From NCBI RefSeq assembly GCF_902459655.1, contig NZ_CABPSB010000014.1, positions 93,790 to 157,789 on the forward strand: 64,000 bases of DNA. Reading direction: 5' to 3'. Positions within the stretch are counted from its first letter, which is position 1, and each line of letters opens with the position of its first letter. The notes below the pieces were generated by a model. The model had not been told where the DNA came from. It was given only the letters and a program-made list of their open reading frames with translations, and did not search any database. The translations under genes were made by a program, and so were the position numbers. This DNA is from Pandoraea anhela. GTDB taxonomy: Bacteria; Pseudomonadota; Gammaproteobacteria; Burkholderiales; Burkholderiaceae. Shown here piece by piece: positions 1 through 8,399 of the stretch.

Positions 1-300
1 CGACGCGTTGCCGCATGTGCTTGTCGCGCACCCGGGCGGATAGCCTGATCGCCGACCGACCGGTCGGCTGAAGCGCTCGCAATCATTTGTAAAATTTGCT
101 GCGGTGCAAAATGTTTTCGAGGCGCGTATGCTTGCCTCCTTCGTTGACGCCCGCGCGCCCGGCGTCCCCTCCCGCAGGCATTGTAGTGCCATGATCGTCG
201 CGTTTCGCCTCGTGTGACGCGCGCGGGGTCGGTTCGTGCCTGGCCGCGTCGACATTGCGCTTTGGCGCTCGATTTTTGTTGCGGCACACCAGGACCCTCA
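1..300. other. Left edge, no gene assigned
   Basis: No convincing gene start or complete gene is visible here. All three forward frames close within the first 75 bases, so at most the last residues of an upstream gene could be present. A short palindrome (CCGACCGGTCGG) lies around base 60. The stretch becomes AT-richer at about bases 90-115 and may carry the promoter of the following NuoM-like gene. No nuoL reading frame is present, although nuoL normally precedes nuoM. Confidence 0.4.
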
Positions 301-1866
301 ATGTTTCCCATCCTGTCCCTCCTGATCTGGCTTCCTATCGTGGCTGGCGCGCTCGTCATGCTGCTCGGCCACGATCGTCATCCCAATGCCGTTCGCTGGG
401 CATCGCTTGCTGCCGCCGTGATTTCGGCCGCACCGATCGTATCGCTCGTGCGAGGTTTTCAGACGCGCATCCCTAATTTGCAATTCGTCGAGCGTTTTCG
501 CTGGATCGACTCGTTCGACGCCTCCTGGCATGTGGGCATCGACGGGATTTCGCTCTGGCTCGTGGCGCTCACCGGGGTGACGACGATCATCGTGGTGTTG
601 GCCTCGTGGCGTGCAGTGACCACGCGCATGAGCGCGTACTTCGGCAGCTTCCTCGTCCTGTCGGGGTTGATGCAAGGCGTGTTCACGGCGCAGGACGGCA
701 TGCTGTTCTTCGTGTTCTTCGAAGCGACGCTGCTGCCGCTGTATTTGCTCATCGGCGTCTATGGCCGGGCCAACAGCACGCGCGCGGCGGTGAAATTTTT
801 CTTCTTCTCCCTGACCGGCTCGCTGATGATGCTGGTCTCGATGCTGTATCTGTATATGCAGACGCAGAGCTTCGACCTCGCGCGCTGGCAGACGCTGCAT
901 CTGCCGCTCGCGGTGCAGGTCATGCTCTTCATCGGTTTTCTCGCGGCGTTCTCCGTCAAGGTGCCGATGTGGCCGGTGCACACGTGGCTGCCGGAAGTCC
1001 ACCTCGACGGGCCGACGGGCGCGGCCGTCATGCTCGGCATGCTGAAGCTGGGCGGCTATGGCCTGCTGCGTTTCAATCTGCCCTTGCTGCCGGACGCGAG
1101 CCACTTCCTCGCGCCGCTGATGGTCGTGCTGTCGCTCGTCGCGGTGATCTACGCGAGTCTGGTGGCGCTGGTGCAGACGGATCTGCGCAAACTGCTGGCG
1201 TACTCGGCGGTGGCGCATATGGGGCTGGTGACGCTGGGCCTCTTCCTGTTCTCGGAGATGGGCACCGACGGCGCGGTGATGCAGATGATTTCGTACGGCA
1301 TCGTCTCGGGCGCGATGCTGCTGTGCACGGGCATGTTGTATGACCGTACCGGGAGCGCTTCGATCGACGCTTACGGCGGTGTGGCGAGCACGATGCCGCG
1401 CTTCGCGACATTCGCGATGCTGTTCTCGATGGCGAACGTGGGCATGCCGGGCACGTCGGGTTTCGTGGGCGAGTTTCTTGTGCTGATGGGCGCGATCAAG
1501 GCCAATTTCTGGATCGGCGCGCTGGCGTCGCTCACGCTGGTGCTGAGCGCGGCCTATACGCTGTGGATGTACAAGCGCGTGATTTTCGGTCGGGTGCGCA
1601 ATGAACGTGTCGCCTCGCTCAAGGATCTGAGCCGCCGCGAATTCGCGTTGCTGGGCGCCATGGCCGTGATGGTGCTCGGCATCGGCCTCGATCCGAAGCC
1701 GCTGACCGACGGCATCGACGCCACGGCGATTCAGGTCGTGCAGGACATTGAGCACCATCGTCTGCCGGCCGGCGATCCGGGCAGCAGCGAGGTGGCCGGG
1801 CGTCCCCACGGCGATACCGCCGGTCACGCGGCGGCAACGGTCAAAGGCTTGCGCCCGGATGCGTGA
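301..1866 (+). CDS. NuoM-like proton-translocating membrane subunit (isolated)
   Basis: The 521-residue product is an antiporter-like subunit of the NADH-quinone oxidoreductase NuoM family. In complex I this subunit forms one of the membrane proton channels. It is a polytopic membrane protein. The channel residues are visible: Glu141 in FFEATLLPLYLL, Lys220 in FSVKVPMWPVHTWLPEVH and Lys249 in MLKLGGYGLLR. These match the essential Glu144/Lys234/Lys265 of E. coli NuoM. The ATG at 301 was chosen because it begins the conserved hydrophobic helix; a longer frame from 214 adds non-conserved residues. The length is slightly above the usual 490-510, with a hydrophilic His/Gly-rich tail. There is no nuoL before it and no nuoN after it; a terminator follows directly. 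It is therefore either a second, stand-alone copy or part of a different ion-translocating complex. Confidence 0.9.
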   Translation: MFPILSLLIWLPIVAGALVMLLGHDRHPNAVRWASLAAAVISAAPIVSLVRGFQTRIPNLQFVERFRWIDSFDASWHVGIDGISLWLVALTGVTTIIVVLASWRAVTTRMSAYFGSFLVLSGLMQGVFTAQDGMLFFVFFEATLLPLYLLIGVYGRANSTRAAVKFFFFSLTGSLMMLVSMLYLYMQTQSFDLARWQTLHLPLAVQVMLFIGFLAAFSVKVPMWPVHTWLPEVHLDGPTGAAVMLGMLKLGGYGLLRFNLPLLPDASHFLAPLMVVLSLVAVIYASLVALVQTDLRKLLAYSAVAHMGLVTLGLFLFSEMGTDGAVMQMISYGIVSGAMLLCTGMLYDRTGSASIDAYGGVASTMPRFATFAMLFSMANVGMPGTSGFVGEFLVLMGAIKANFWIGALASLTLVLSAAYTLWMYKRVIFGRVRNERVASLKDLSRREFALLGAMAVMVLGIGLDPKPLTDGIDATAIQVVQDIEHHRLPAGDPGSSEVAGRPHGDTAGHAAATVKGLRPDA

Positions 1867-1900
1867 GCCATCGCCTCGCGACTGGATTCGATGACAACGA

Positions 1901-1927
1901 AATGGGCGCCGCGAGGCGCCCATTTTT
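1901..1927 (+). terminator. Rho-independent terminator after the NuoM-like gene
   Basis: A perfect 10-bp stem (AATGGGCGCC / GGCGCCCATT) with a GCGA loop is followed by a short T run. It lies 35 bases after the NuoM-like stop codon and separates that gene from the ABC transporter operon. Confidence 0.85.
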
Positions 1928-2078
1928 CATTTGGGGCGGCAATTGTCGCCTGCCACAATTCTTTCACGATCTCTCGCCAGAATGACGCTCGTGCCATGTC
2001 AGTGGCTTTTTTCAGTGCTGGCATTGCACACGTGTGCAAATGCCGTTCGGCAAAGTCGTCAACCCAGTGAGAGATCGT

Positions 2079-3326
2079 ATGAAACTGTTCATCCGCCTGC
2101 GCGCGGTATCCATCGCCGTCGCCGCCTTCGTCGGCTTGTTCGCTGTTGCGACGAGCGTCAGCGCAGCCGATCTCGTCATCGCCGGGCGTGACGACATCTA
2201 CGGCAAGGGGCTAGCCGAAGCCGTGACCGGCTTCAAGAAGCAGCATCCCGACGCCGACATCGAGTTGCTGAAGCTGCCCAATGCGAACCTCTACCAGAAG
2301 CTGAAGCTGTCGATGCGCGAGGCCACGGGCGCTTACGATCTCGTGATGATGGACGACACGTGGTCGCCGGAATTCATGGCGAACGGCTGGCTCAAGCCGT
2401 TGCCCGCCACGCTCGTCGATGCCGACATGGTCGCGTCCACCGTCGCGCTGGGACGCGCGCCGGGCGGCAATCTATACGCGCTCCCGGTGGTCGGCAACGT
2501 CGAAATGTTCGCGTACCGTCGCGACCTGCTCGCGAAGTACAAGCTGCAAGCGCCGCGCACGTGGGACGACGTGCTCAAGATCGCTCAGGCGACCAGCGCA
2601 GAGGCGGGCGTGTCGGGCGTGGTGTTCCGTGGCACGAAGGGCAATCCGGTTGTGACGGGCTTTCTGCCGATCCTGTGGGCGTACGGCGGCGACGTGATCG
2701 ATGCGAACGGGAAAGTCGTCATCGATTCGCCGCAGGCGCTCGCGGCGCTGAAGATGTTCGTCTCGCTCAAGGGTTACGCGCCGAAAGATGTCGCTGTGTA
2801 CGGAGCGGCCGAGGTGCGCGACGCCCTGCAAAAAGGCGCGGCCGCTCAGGCCATCGAAGTCTGGCCGGCATGGGTGCCGGCGCTCGACGATCCGAAGCAG
2901 TCGCGCGTCGTGGGGGAGGTCGCCTTGCAGGCGCCGCCGGGGCAAGTGAAGGGCCCTGCGCCGATGCTCGGCATCTGGCAGATGGCGATTCCGAAAGACG
3001 CGCGGCATGCCGCGCTCGCGCAGGACTTCCTCGCCTATCTGACGTCGCGCGACACGCAGATGCGTCTGGCCGCGATGGGCATTCCCCCCACGCGCAAGAG
3101 CGTGTTCGAGGATGCCGCCCTCGTGAAGCAGTTCCGCTGGTATCCGGACCAGCTCAAGGCGCTCGAAGCCGGCCGTGCGCGCCCGCGTGTGAAGCAATGG
3201 GAGCAGGTCGAGAGTCTGCTGGGTGACGCGCTCCAACTCGTGCTGACGGGGCAACTCACGCCGGAGGCCGCGCTGCGTCAGGCGTCGCAGAAGATCGCGC
3301 CCGCGCTCGCGACGCCGGCGAACTGA
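2079..3326 (+). CDS. ABC transporter extracellular solute-binding protein (family 1)
   Basis: The 415-residue protein is a periplasmic binding protein of the SBP_bac_1 (MalE/UgpB) class and would deliver a sugar-like or polyol-like ligand to the two permeases encoded downstream. A cleavable signal peptide covers about residues 1-29 (basic start, hydrophobic core VAAFVGLFAVATSV, cleavage near SAA). Mid-protein features typical of the family include YDLVMMDDTWSPEFMANGWL and the late block FLAYLTSRDTQMRLAAMGIPP. The ATG at 2079 places the signal peptide correctly; the frame extends upstream to 2034 without meaning. It is the first gene of a three-gene operon, followed 28 bases later by the first permease. 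The ligand cannot be read from the sequence. Confidence 0.9.
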   Translation: MKLFIRLRAVSIAVAAFVGLFAVATSVSAADLVIAGRDDIYGKGLAEAVTGFKKQHPDADIELLKLPNANLYQKLKLSMREATGAYDLVMMDDTWSPEFMANGWLKPLPATLVDADMVASTVALGRAPGGNLYALPVVGNVEMFAYRRDLLAKYKLQAPRTWDDVLKIAQATSAEAGVSGVVFRGTKGNPVVTGFLPILWAYGGDVIDANGKVVIDSPQALAALKMFVSLKGYAPKDVAVYGAAEVRDALQKGAAAQAIEVWPAWVPALDDPKQSRVVGEVALQAPPGQVKGPAPMLGIWQMAIPKDARHAALAQDFLAYLTSRDTQMRLAAMGIPPTRKSVFEDAALVKQFRWYPDQLKALEAGRARPRVKQWEQVESLLGDALQLVLTGQLTPEAALRQASQKIAPALATPAN

Positions 3327-3354
3327 CGTCAACCGATGAACTTCCGACGATTCC

Positions 3355-4227
3355 ATGCGTGATTTGCGTCGCTGGCTGCCACTGGTCTGGCTCGTAGGAC
3401 CGGCGTTACTGGTCATGGGTGTGCTGGCGTTATATCCGGTGTTGCAAGTGCTGGTCGACTCGTTTTTCAACGTCGACTATGCCTCGGGGCGCCGTGCGTT
3501 TGCCGGACTCGCGAACTACCGCACGGTGCTCGCCGACGACAACTTCTCGGTCAGCTTTTTCAACACGGTGCACTTCACGGTGGTTGCGTCGGTATGCGAG
3601 GTCGTGCTCGGCGCGGCGCTGGCGTTGCTGTTCTCACGGGCGTTTCGCGCCCGGCGCTTCGTCATGCCGCTGCTGATACTGCCGATGATGCTCTCGACGC
3701 TGGTGTGCTCGGCAATCTGGCGCCACTGGCTGAACTACGGTGGGTTTTTGAACGCATGGCTCGCGAAGTTCGGTCTGCCGGGCGTGCAATGGCTGCCCGA
3801 TCCGGGGCTGGCGATCTGGTCGCTCATTCTCGTCGACGTCTGGCAATGGACGCCGATGGCTTTCCTCATCATCCTCGCGGGCCTCCAGTCCATCGATCCC
3901 GAACTCTATGAGGCGGCGCGCACCGACGGGGCGAGCGAGTGGCAATGTCTGCGCGACATCACATTGCCGCTGCTCGTGCCACAGTTCGTGCTTGCGCTGC
4001 TGCTGCGCTCGATCGACACGTTCAAGCTGTTCGACAAGGTGTACGCCCTCACCGGGGGCGGTCCGGGCAATGCGACGCAGACGTTGTCGACCTACGTCTA
4101 CGACACCGGTTTTCGGTTCTTCAGCGTGGGGCCGGCGAGTGCGGCGTCGGTGTTGATGCTGCTGATGGCGGCCATGCTGGTGTCGGTCAACGTCTGGCTG
4201 TCGATTCGCAAGCGGGAGGCGAGATGA
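3355..4227 (+). CDS. ABC sugar-type permease, MalF/UgpA class
   Basis: The 290-residue inner-membrane permease has about six transmembrane segments and the binding-protein-dependent transport EAA loop (YEAARTDGASEWQCLRDITLPLL, about residues 183-205). This loop contacts the ATPase. Its stop overlaps the start of the second permease by ATGA, which implies translational coupling. Together the two permeases should form the heterodimeric channel of a carbohydrate-type importer. Confidence 0.93.
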   Translation: MRDLRRWLPLVWLVGPALLVMGVLALYPVLQVLVDSFFNVDYASGRRAFAGLANYRTVLADDNFSVSFFNTVHFTVVASVCEVVLGAALALLFSRAFRARRFVMPLLILPMMLSTLVCSAIWRHWLNYGGFLNAWLAKFGLPGVQWLPDPGLAIWSLILVDVWQWTPMAFLIILAGLQSIDPELYEAARTDGASEWQCLRDITLPLLVPQFVLALLLRSIDTFKLFDKVYALTGGGPGNATQTLSTYVYDTGFRFFSVGPASAASVLMLLMAAMLVSVNVWLSIRKREAR

Positions 4228-5189
4228 GTCGTGTCATGAAGGCGGGAGCGGCCTCAGACGCTCCGCCGGCGTCGCTTTCGTCTCCTTCGTCTCCTTCGTC
4301 ACCTTGGTCGCCTGGGTCGCCTTCTTCACTTTCGTCGCCTGCGTCATTCTCCTGCCCGGCGGCGTTGCGCCGGACGGGACAGCGAGCCGCGCTCTGGACG
4401 CTACGCGTCACCGCGCTGGTGCTGATGCTGTTGCCGTGTCTCTGGATGCTGGGGGCGGCGTTCACGCCGTCGTTGGAGCGTCTCGATCATCCGCTCGCGC
4501 TCTGGCCGCAAGCGCCGACATTGCAGCACTTTCAGACGGTGTGGGAGAGCGGCATCGGGCGTCAGGTACTCAATTCGCTGCTGGTGAGCGCGGGCACGAC
4601 GTTGCTTTCGCTCACGCTGGCATTCCCGGCGGCTTACGCGCTGGTGCGCCTGCGCTTTCCGGGGCGTCTCGACGTGGCGTTTCTCATGCTCGTGCTGGCC
4701 GTCAAGCTGATGCCGCCCATCACGGTGGCGGTGCCGCTGTTCTCGCTGGCGAAGACGTTGCATCTGCTCGATTCGACAGTCGGGCTGATGCTCGCTTATC
4801 AGGTGTACACGCTGCCATTGTCGATCTGGATGCTGTTGTCTTTCGTGCGTGAGATTCCCGTGGACTACGACGAAGCTGCCTGCATCGATGGTGCGGGGTT
4901 GTGCCAGCGTCTGGTGCACATTATGCTGCCGCTGTGTGCGCCGGGGCTGGTCGCGACGGCAATCTTCGTGCTGATCGCCGCGTGGAACGAATTCTTGCTC
5001 GCGTTGTTGTTCGTCTCGTCGCCGAGTCGATTCACGCTGCCGCTCGCGGTGGCGGGCTACGTGACGGAGAACGGTATCGATTGGGGCGATCTGATGAGCG
5101 TGGGAATGATTGCGTCGCTGCCCACGCTGGCCGTTGCCGGCTATGTGCAGCGTTATCTGCTGCACGGATTCTCTGGCGGGTTGAAGTGA
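4224..5189 (+). CDS. ABC sugar-type permease, MalG/UgpE class
   Basis: The 321-residue protein is the second permease, with the EAA loop YDEAACIDGAGLCQRLVHIMLPLC near residue 213 and five to six membrane segments. The ATG overlaps the preceding stop (ATGA). The first 45 or so residues are unusual: a Ser-Pro-rich stretch (SPSSPSSPWSPGSP) encoded by about eight tandem 9-bp units at 4276-4347. This lies before the first membrane helix and is not part of the permease fold. The operon ends here with no ATP-binding subunit. The convergent LacI gene lies 28 bases away, so a shared MalK-type ATPase encoded elsewhere must energise this importer. Confidence 0.92.
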   Translation: MSRVMKAGAASDAPPASLSSPSSPSSPWSPGSPSSLSSPASFSCPAALRRTGQRAALWTLRVTALVLMLLPCLWMLGAAFTPSLERLDHPLALWPQAPTLQHFQTVWESGIGRQVLNSLLVSAGTTLLSLTLAFPAAYALVRLRFPGRLDVAFLMLVLAVKLMPPITVAVPLFSLAKTLHLLDSTVGLMLAYQVYTLPLSIWMLLSFVREIPVDYDEAACIDGAGLCQRLVHIMLPLCAPGLVATAIFVLIAAWNEFLLALLFVSSPSRFTLPLAVAGYVTENGIDWGDLMSVGMIASLPTLAVAGYVQRYLLHGFSGGLK

Positions 5190-5217
5190 TGGGCTGACGA
5201 GGCCGCCGCGGGGACGC

Positions 5218-6246
5218 TCAATCGCAGCTTTTCCGGATAACGCCGGTGATCGGCACGACGCGTGTTCTCGATGCACCGGAGAACGCATTCATCCGGTCGA
5301 TGAGGAGTTCGGTGGCGGTGTTCGCCAGTGCGTAAGTGTCCTGCGCAATGGTGGTGAGTCGATAGTTGTCGTAGCTGGCGGCGGGAATGTCGTCGAAGCC
5401 CACGACGCGCAGGTCTTCCGGCACACGCAACGAGAAGTGCCGGCGCGCGGTATCGATGAAGCCGAGCGCGAGCAGGTCGGACGAGCAGAAGACGCCGTCC
5501 GGGCGAGCGTTCCGACTCAGCAGCGCGTGTGCGGCGGCGACACCGCACTCGTAAGTGTCCGTCGGGGTGCTGTGCGTCTCGACCGGACGGCCCAGCGCGT
5601 CGTGGCGGTGCGCGATCTGACGGACGGCGCGTAGAAAGCCGGTACAGCGGGCTTTGCCGTTGTAGCTGGGTTTGGTCGGGCCGACGAAGGCGAGGTGCGT
5701 CGCGCCGGCGTCGATCAGCAGTTGTGCGGCCAGCGCGGCGCCGGCGGCATTGTCGCTTACGACGACGTCCGCCCCCGGCAGGTTCGATGCGCGGTTGATC
5801 ATGACAACGGGGATCTCGCCTTCGAGGTACTGGCGGGCGAGCCCGAGCGGCGGCGAGGCCGACGTCATGATGATGCCGCCGATCCGGTAGCTCAGCAGCG
5901 TGTCGAGCGACTGCTGGATTTGCACGGGGTCCTCGGCGTTCACCACGATGGGCGTGAGCTTGTGGCCACCGAGGGCGGCAATGATTTGTGCGAGCAGTTT
6001 GGCGCGAAAGGGGTTCTCGAAACCGGCGGTAACCACGCCGATCATGCTGCTTCGCTGCATGATCATCTCGCGGGCGATGAGATTGACTTGATAGCCGAGT
6101 GCGCGGGCGGCCTCCATCACACGCGCTCGCGTCTCGGGGGCGATGCTGGCCGTGGGGGAGAAAGCGCGCGAGACGGCGGAGCGCGATACGCCCGCGTGGC
6201 GGGCGACATCGGCGGCGGTGACCCAGGACGTTTGTTTCTTCGGCAT
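5218..6246 (-). CDS. LacI-family transcriptional regulator
   Basis: The 342-residue regulator has the LacI helix-turn-helix at residues 8-30 (VTAADVARHAGVSRSAVSRAF) with the hinge region after it. A periplasmic-binding-protein-like effector domain follows, including FENPFRAKLLAQIIAAL and PEDLRVVGFDDIPAASY. The start at MPKKQTSW is preferred because the HTH begins a few residues later, as is usual; the frame runs further upstream with unrelated residues. The gene is convergent with the ABC operon and divergent from the phospholipase-like gene (62-bp gap). It probably controls one or both in response to the imported compound. Its effector is unknown. Confidence 0.92.
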   Translation of the reverse strand: MPKKQTSWVTAADVARHAGVSRSAVSRAFSPTASIAPETRARVMEAARALGYQVNLIAREMIMQRSSMIGVVTAGFENPFRAKLLAQIIAALGGHKLTPIVVNAEDPVQIQQSLDTLLSYRIGGIIMTSASPPLGLARQYLEGEIPVVMINRASNLPGADVVVSDNAAGAALAAQLLIDAGATHLAFVGPTKPSYNGKARCTGFLRAVRQIAHRHDALGRPVETHSTPTDTYECGVAAAHALLSRNARPDGVFCSSDLLALGFIDTARRHFSLRVPEDLRVVGFDDIPAASYDNYRLTTIAQDTYALANTATELLIDRMNAFSGASRTRVVPITGVIRKSCD

Positions 6247-6308
6247 GGCGTGGCGAGTGGGGGGACGCAAAGCTTGCTCCGCGCAGCCTGCCCGAAGAAA
6301 AGGGCAAG

Positions 6309-7418
6309 ATGATGACGAAACGACGAAGTACAACGGTAACACGTGAATCCCGGATCACCGGCATATCGGCGCATTTCGCATCGGCGGCGCTGCTGCCGCA
6401 GCCGAATGAAAACGACATCGCCATGGCTGACTGGATGGCGGCGCTGCCCGACGAGCAGGCGCTGCATCGCCTGACGTTGCCCGGCAGTCACGACACCTGC
6501 GCCTATACGGTCGAGGACGCGCTGGCGAAGACGCAGGGGGCGAGTCTTGCCGTTCAGTTGGCGCGCGGCGTTCGTGTGCTCGATATCCGCTGCCGGCACG
6601 AGGACGATGTGTTTCACATCAATCATCAACGCATTGCCCTGGGCCTGATGTTCGACGAGGTGCTCGCGACCTGCGCGGCTTTCCTCGTGCGACATCCCGG
6701 CGAATGCATCGTGATGTCGGTCAAGGACGAATGTGCGGACCGGCACTGCACACGCAGTTTTGCACAGACGTTTGCGTCGTATGTCGAGGGTTATGCCGCG
6801 GATGTTCGCTGGCACCTGGACGACGCAATGCCCCGGTTGGCAGATGTGCGGGGCGCCATCGTGCTGCTGCGGCGCTTTGTCAGTGAGGCGCCGCTGGGCA
6901 TCGATCTCACGGCATGGCCGGACAATGCGACGTTCGACATCGATGCGGCGGGCGCGTCGTTCGTGATTCAAGACGAGTATCGGGTGCCGGTGGAAGCGTC
7001 CATCGATTACAAGTTTCGGCGGATCGAGGCGTTGCTCGTTCGCACCGAAGCGATGGTGGACGCGCGCTGGGTGATCAATTTTTGCAGTGGTACCGGCATG
7101 GGCGCGAATCCTTCGCGCGTGGCGCGCGGCGGCGCGCGGCCCGATCAGCCAGGAATCAACGACAGGCTGTTGACGCGTCTCGATGACTATCGCGGACCTT
7201 GCGGCACCGTGATGATCGACTTTTGCGAGCACGCCGACTGGGCGCTGGTTCGGGCGTTGGTGGCGCGTAACTGGCGTCATGCGGGGAATGCGCCCGGCGC
7301 GGGTAAAACCGTTCATGTCGGCGATGTCGGCGATGTCGGCGATGTCGGCGATGGAGCGGGGACGGCGTACCCGCGTAAAGGGTTGAGCGGCGATGCTGCC
7401 CGACCGGGGCGCTCGTAA
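6309..7418 (+). CDS. Phosphatidylinositol-specific phospholipase C X-domain protein
   Basis: The product resembles bacterial PI-PLC, which cleaves phosphatidylinositol to diacylglycerol and cyclic inositol phosphate. Catalytic positions are recognisable: LPGSHDT (His61, Asp62), VLDIRCR (Arg94) and FHINHQ (His106). They match His32, Asp33, Arg69 and His82 of the Bacillus cereus enzyme. GTVMIDFCEH near the end fits the region of the fourth catalytic acid. The start is uncertain: ATG 6309 gives an Arg/Ser-rich 38-residue extension without a clear signal peptide, whereas ATG 6423 starts right at the domain. The C-terminus carries a VGD tripeptide repeat from four 9-bp units (7315-7350). The next gene encodes an inositol-monophosphatase-family enzyme, which supports an inositol-lipid role, though this is inference. 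Confidence 0.85.
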   Translation: MMTKRRSTTVTRESRITGISAHFASAALLPQPNENDIAMADWMAALPDEQALHRLTLPGSHDTCAYTVEDALAKTQGASLAVQLARGVRVLDIRCRHEDDVFHINHQRIALGLMFDEVLATCAAFLVRHPGECIVMSVKDECADRHCTRSFAQTFASYVEGYAADVRWHLDDAMPRLADVRGAIVLLRRFVSEAPLGIDLTAWPDNATFDIDAAGASFVIQDEYRVPVEASIDYKFRRIEALLVRTEAMVDARWVINFCSGTGMGANPSRVARGGARPDQPGINDRLLTRLDDYRGPCGTVMIDFCEHADWALVRALVARNWRHAGNAPGAGKTVHVGDVGDVGDVGDGAGTAYPRKGLSGDAARPGRS

Positions 7419-7523
7419 TGTTGCTTCGTGTTGCCGTGTCATCGTGTCATCGTGTCTTCCGTGATTTCGTGATTTCGTCTGTCCGGCGGCCGTTGCGGTC
7501 GCGTCTCATCAGGATTTCGTTCC

Positions 7524-8351
7524 ATGCATCCCATGCTTAATGTCGCGATCCACGCCGCCATCGGCGCAGCGCAGATCATCCATCGTGCGTCGGCCGATCG
7601 TTCTGGGTTCACCGTCAGCAAGAAGCGGCACAACGATTTCGTCACGGCGGTGGACCGGGCGTCGGAGGCGACGATCATCGACACGCTGAGGTCGGCTTAC
7701 CCCGACCACGCCATTCTGGCCGAGGAGTCGGGCAGATCGGAGGGCGCACACGGGAATGCGGACTTCCAGTGGATCATCGATCCGTTGGACGGCACCACGA
7801 ACTTCATCCATGGTTTTCCGTATTACTGCGTGTCGATCGCCTTGGCGTACCGCGGTGAGGTCACGCATGCGGTGGTCTACGATCCGAATCGCAATGAGTT
7901 GTTCACGGCCACGCGCGGCGGCGGCGCGTTTCTGAACGAGCAACCCATTCGTGTGGGGGCGACGGCGCGACTGGCCGACGGTCTGATCGGCACGGGCTTT
8001 CCGTTCCGGGACACGGATGACGTCGCGACGTACACGCGGTTATTCGTCGAGATGAGCGGGGCTTGCGCGGGGTTACGTCGCCCGGGGGCGTGCGCGCTCG
8101 ATCTGGCGAACGTTGCCGCAGGACGTCTCGACGGCTTCTTCGAGCAAGGCGTGAACGCTTGGGACATGGCCGCAGGCAGCCTGTTGATTACGGAAGCGGG
8201 CGGACACGTGGGCGACTACACCGGCGGCGACGCGTTCCTGCGCCTTGGCGAAATCGTGGCAGGCAACCCCGAGGTGTATGCGGAGATGGTGCCGAAGCTG
8301 AAGGGGGATAGCCGGGCGATCCGGTCAGGGACACTGTTGGTTGCGAGGTGA
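7524..8351 (+). CDS. Inositol monophosphatase family protein (SuhB-like)
   Basis: The 275-residue Mg-dependent phosphatase has AEES at residues 66-69, [12 protein letters not shown] at 86-97 (metal-binding acids Asp86 and Asp89) and a C-terminal WDMAAG motif (metal aspartate). The family hydrolyses inositol-1-phosphate and related sugar phosphates. The N-terminus [12 protein letters not shown] is like that of SuhB, but several positions differ from the usual SuhB sequence, so this may be a paralogue. It lies 105 bases after the PI-PLC-like gene on the same strand. It would fit conversion of released inositol phosphate to inositol. Confidence 0.88.
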   Translation: MHPMLNVAIHAAIGAAQIIHRASADRSGFTVSKKRHNDFVTAVDRASEATIIDTLRSAYPDHAILAEESGRSEGAHGNADFQWIIDPLDGTTNFIHGFPYYCVSIALAYRGEVTHAVVYDPNRNELFTATRGGGAFLNEQPIRVGATARLADGLIGTGFPFRDTDDVATYTRLFVEMSGACAGLRRPGACALDLANVAAGRLDGFFEQGVNAWDMAAGSLLITEAGGHVGDYTGGDAFLRLGEIVAGNPEVYAEMVPKLKGDSRAIRSGTLLVAR

Positions 8352-8399
8352 TTTCACAGTGATTCCGCGTTGATGACCTGCGGCGTCTCCCCCGTCGAC

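Noticed and set aside
298-1923. 541-codon open frame on the minus strand opposite the NuoM-like gene
   Set aside because: It is a GC-rich antisense shadow, Arg/His/Gln-rich without any fold pattern, while the plus strand encodes an unmistakable NuoM-like protein.
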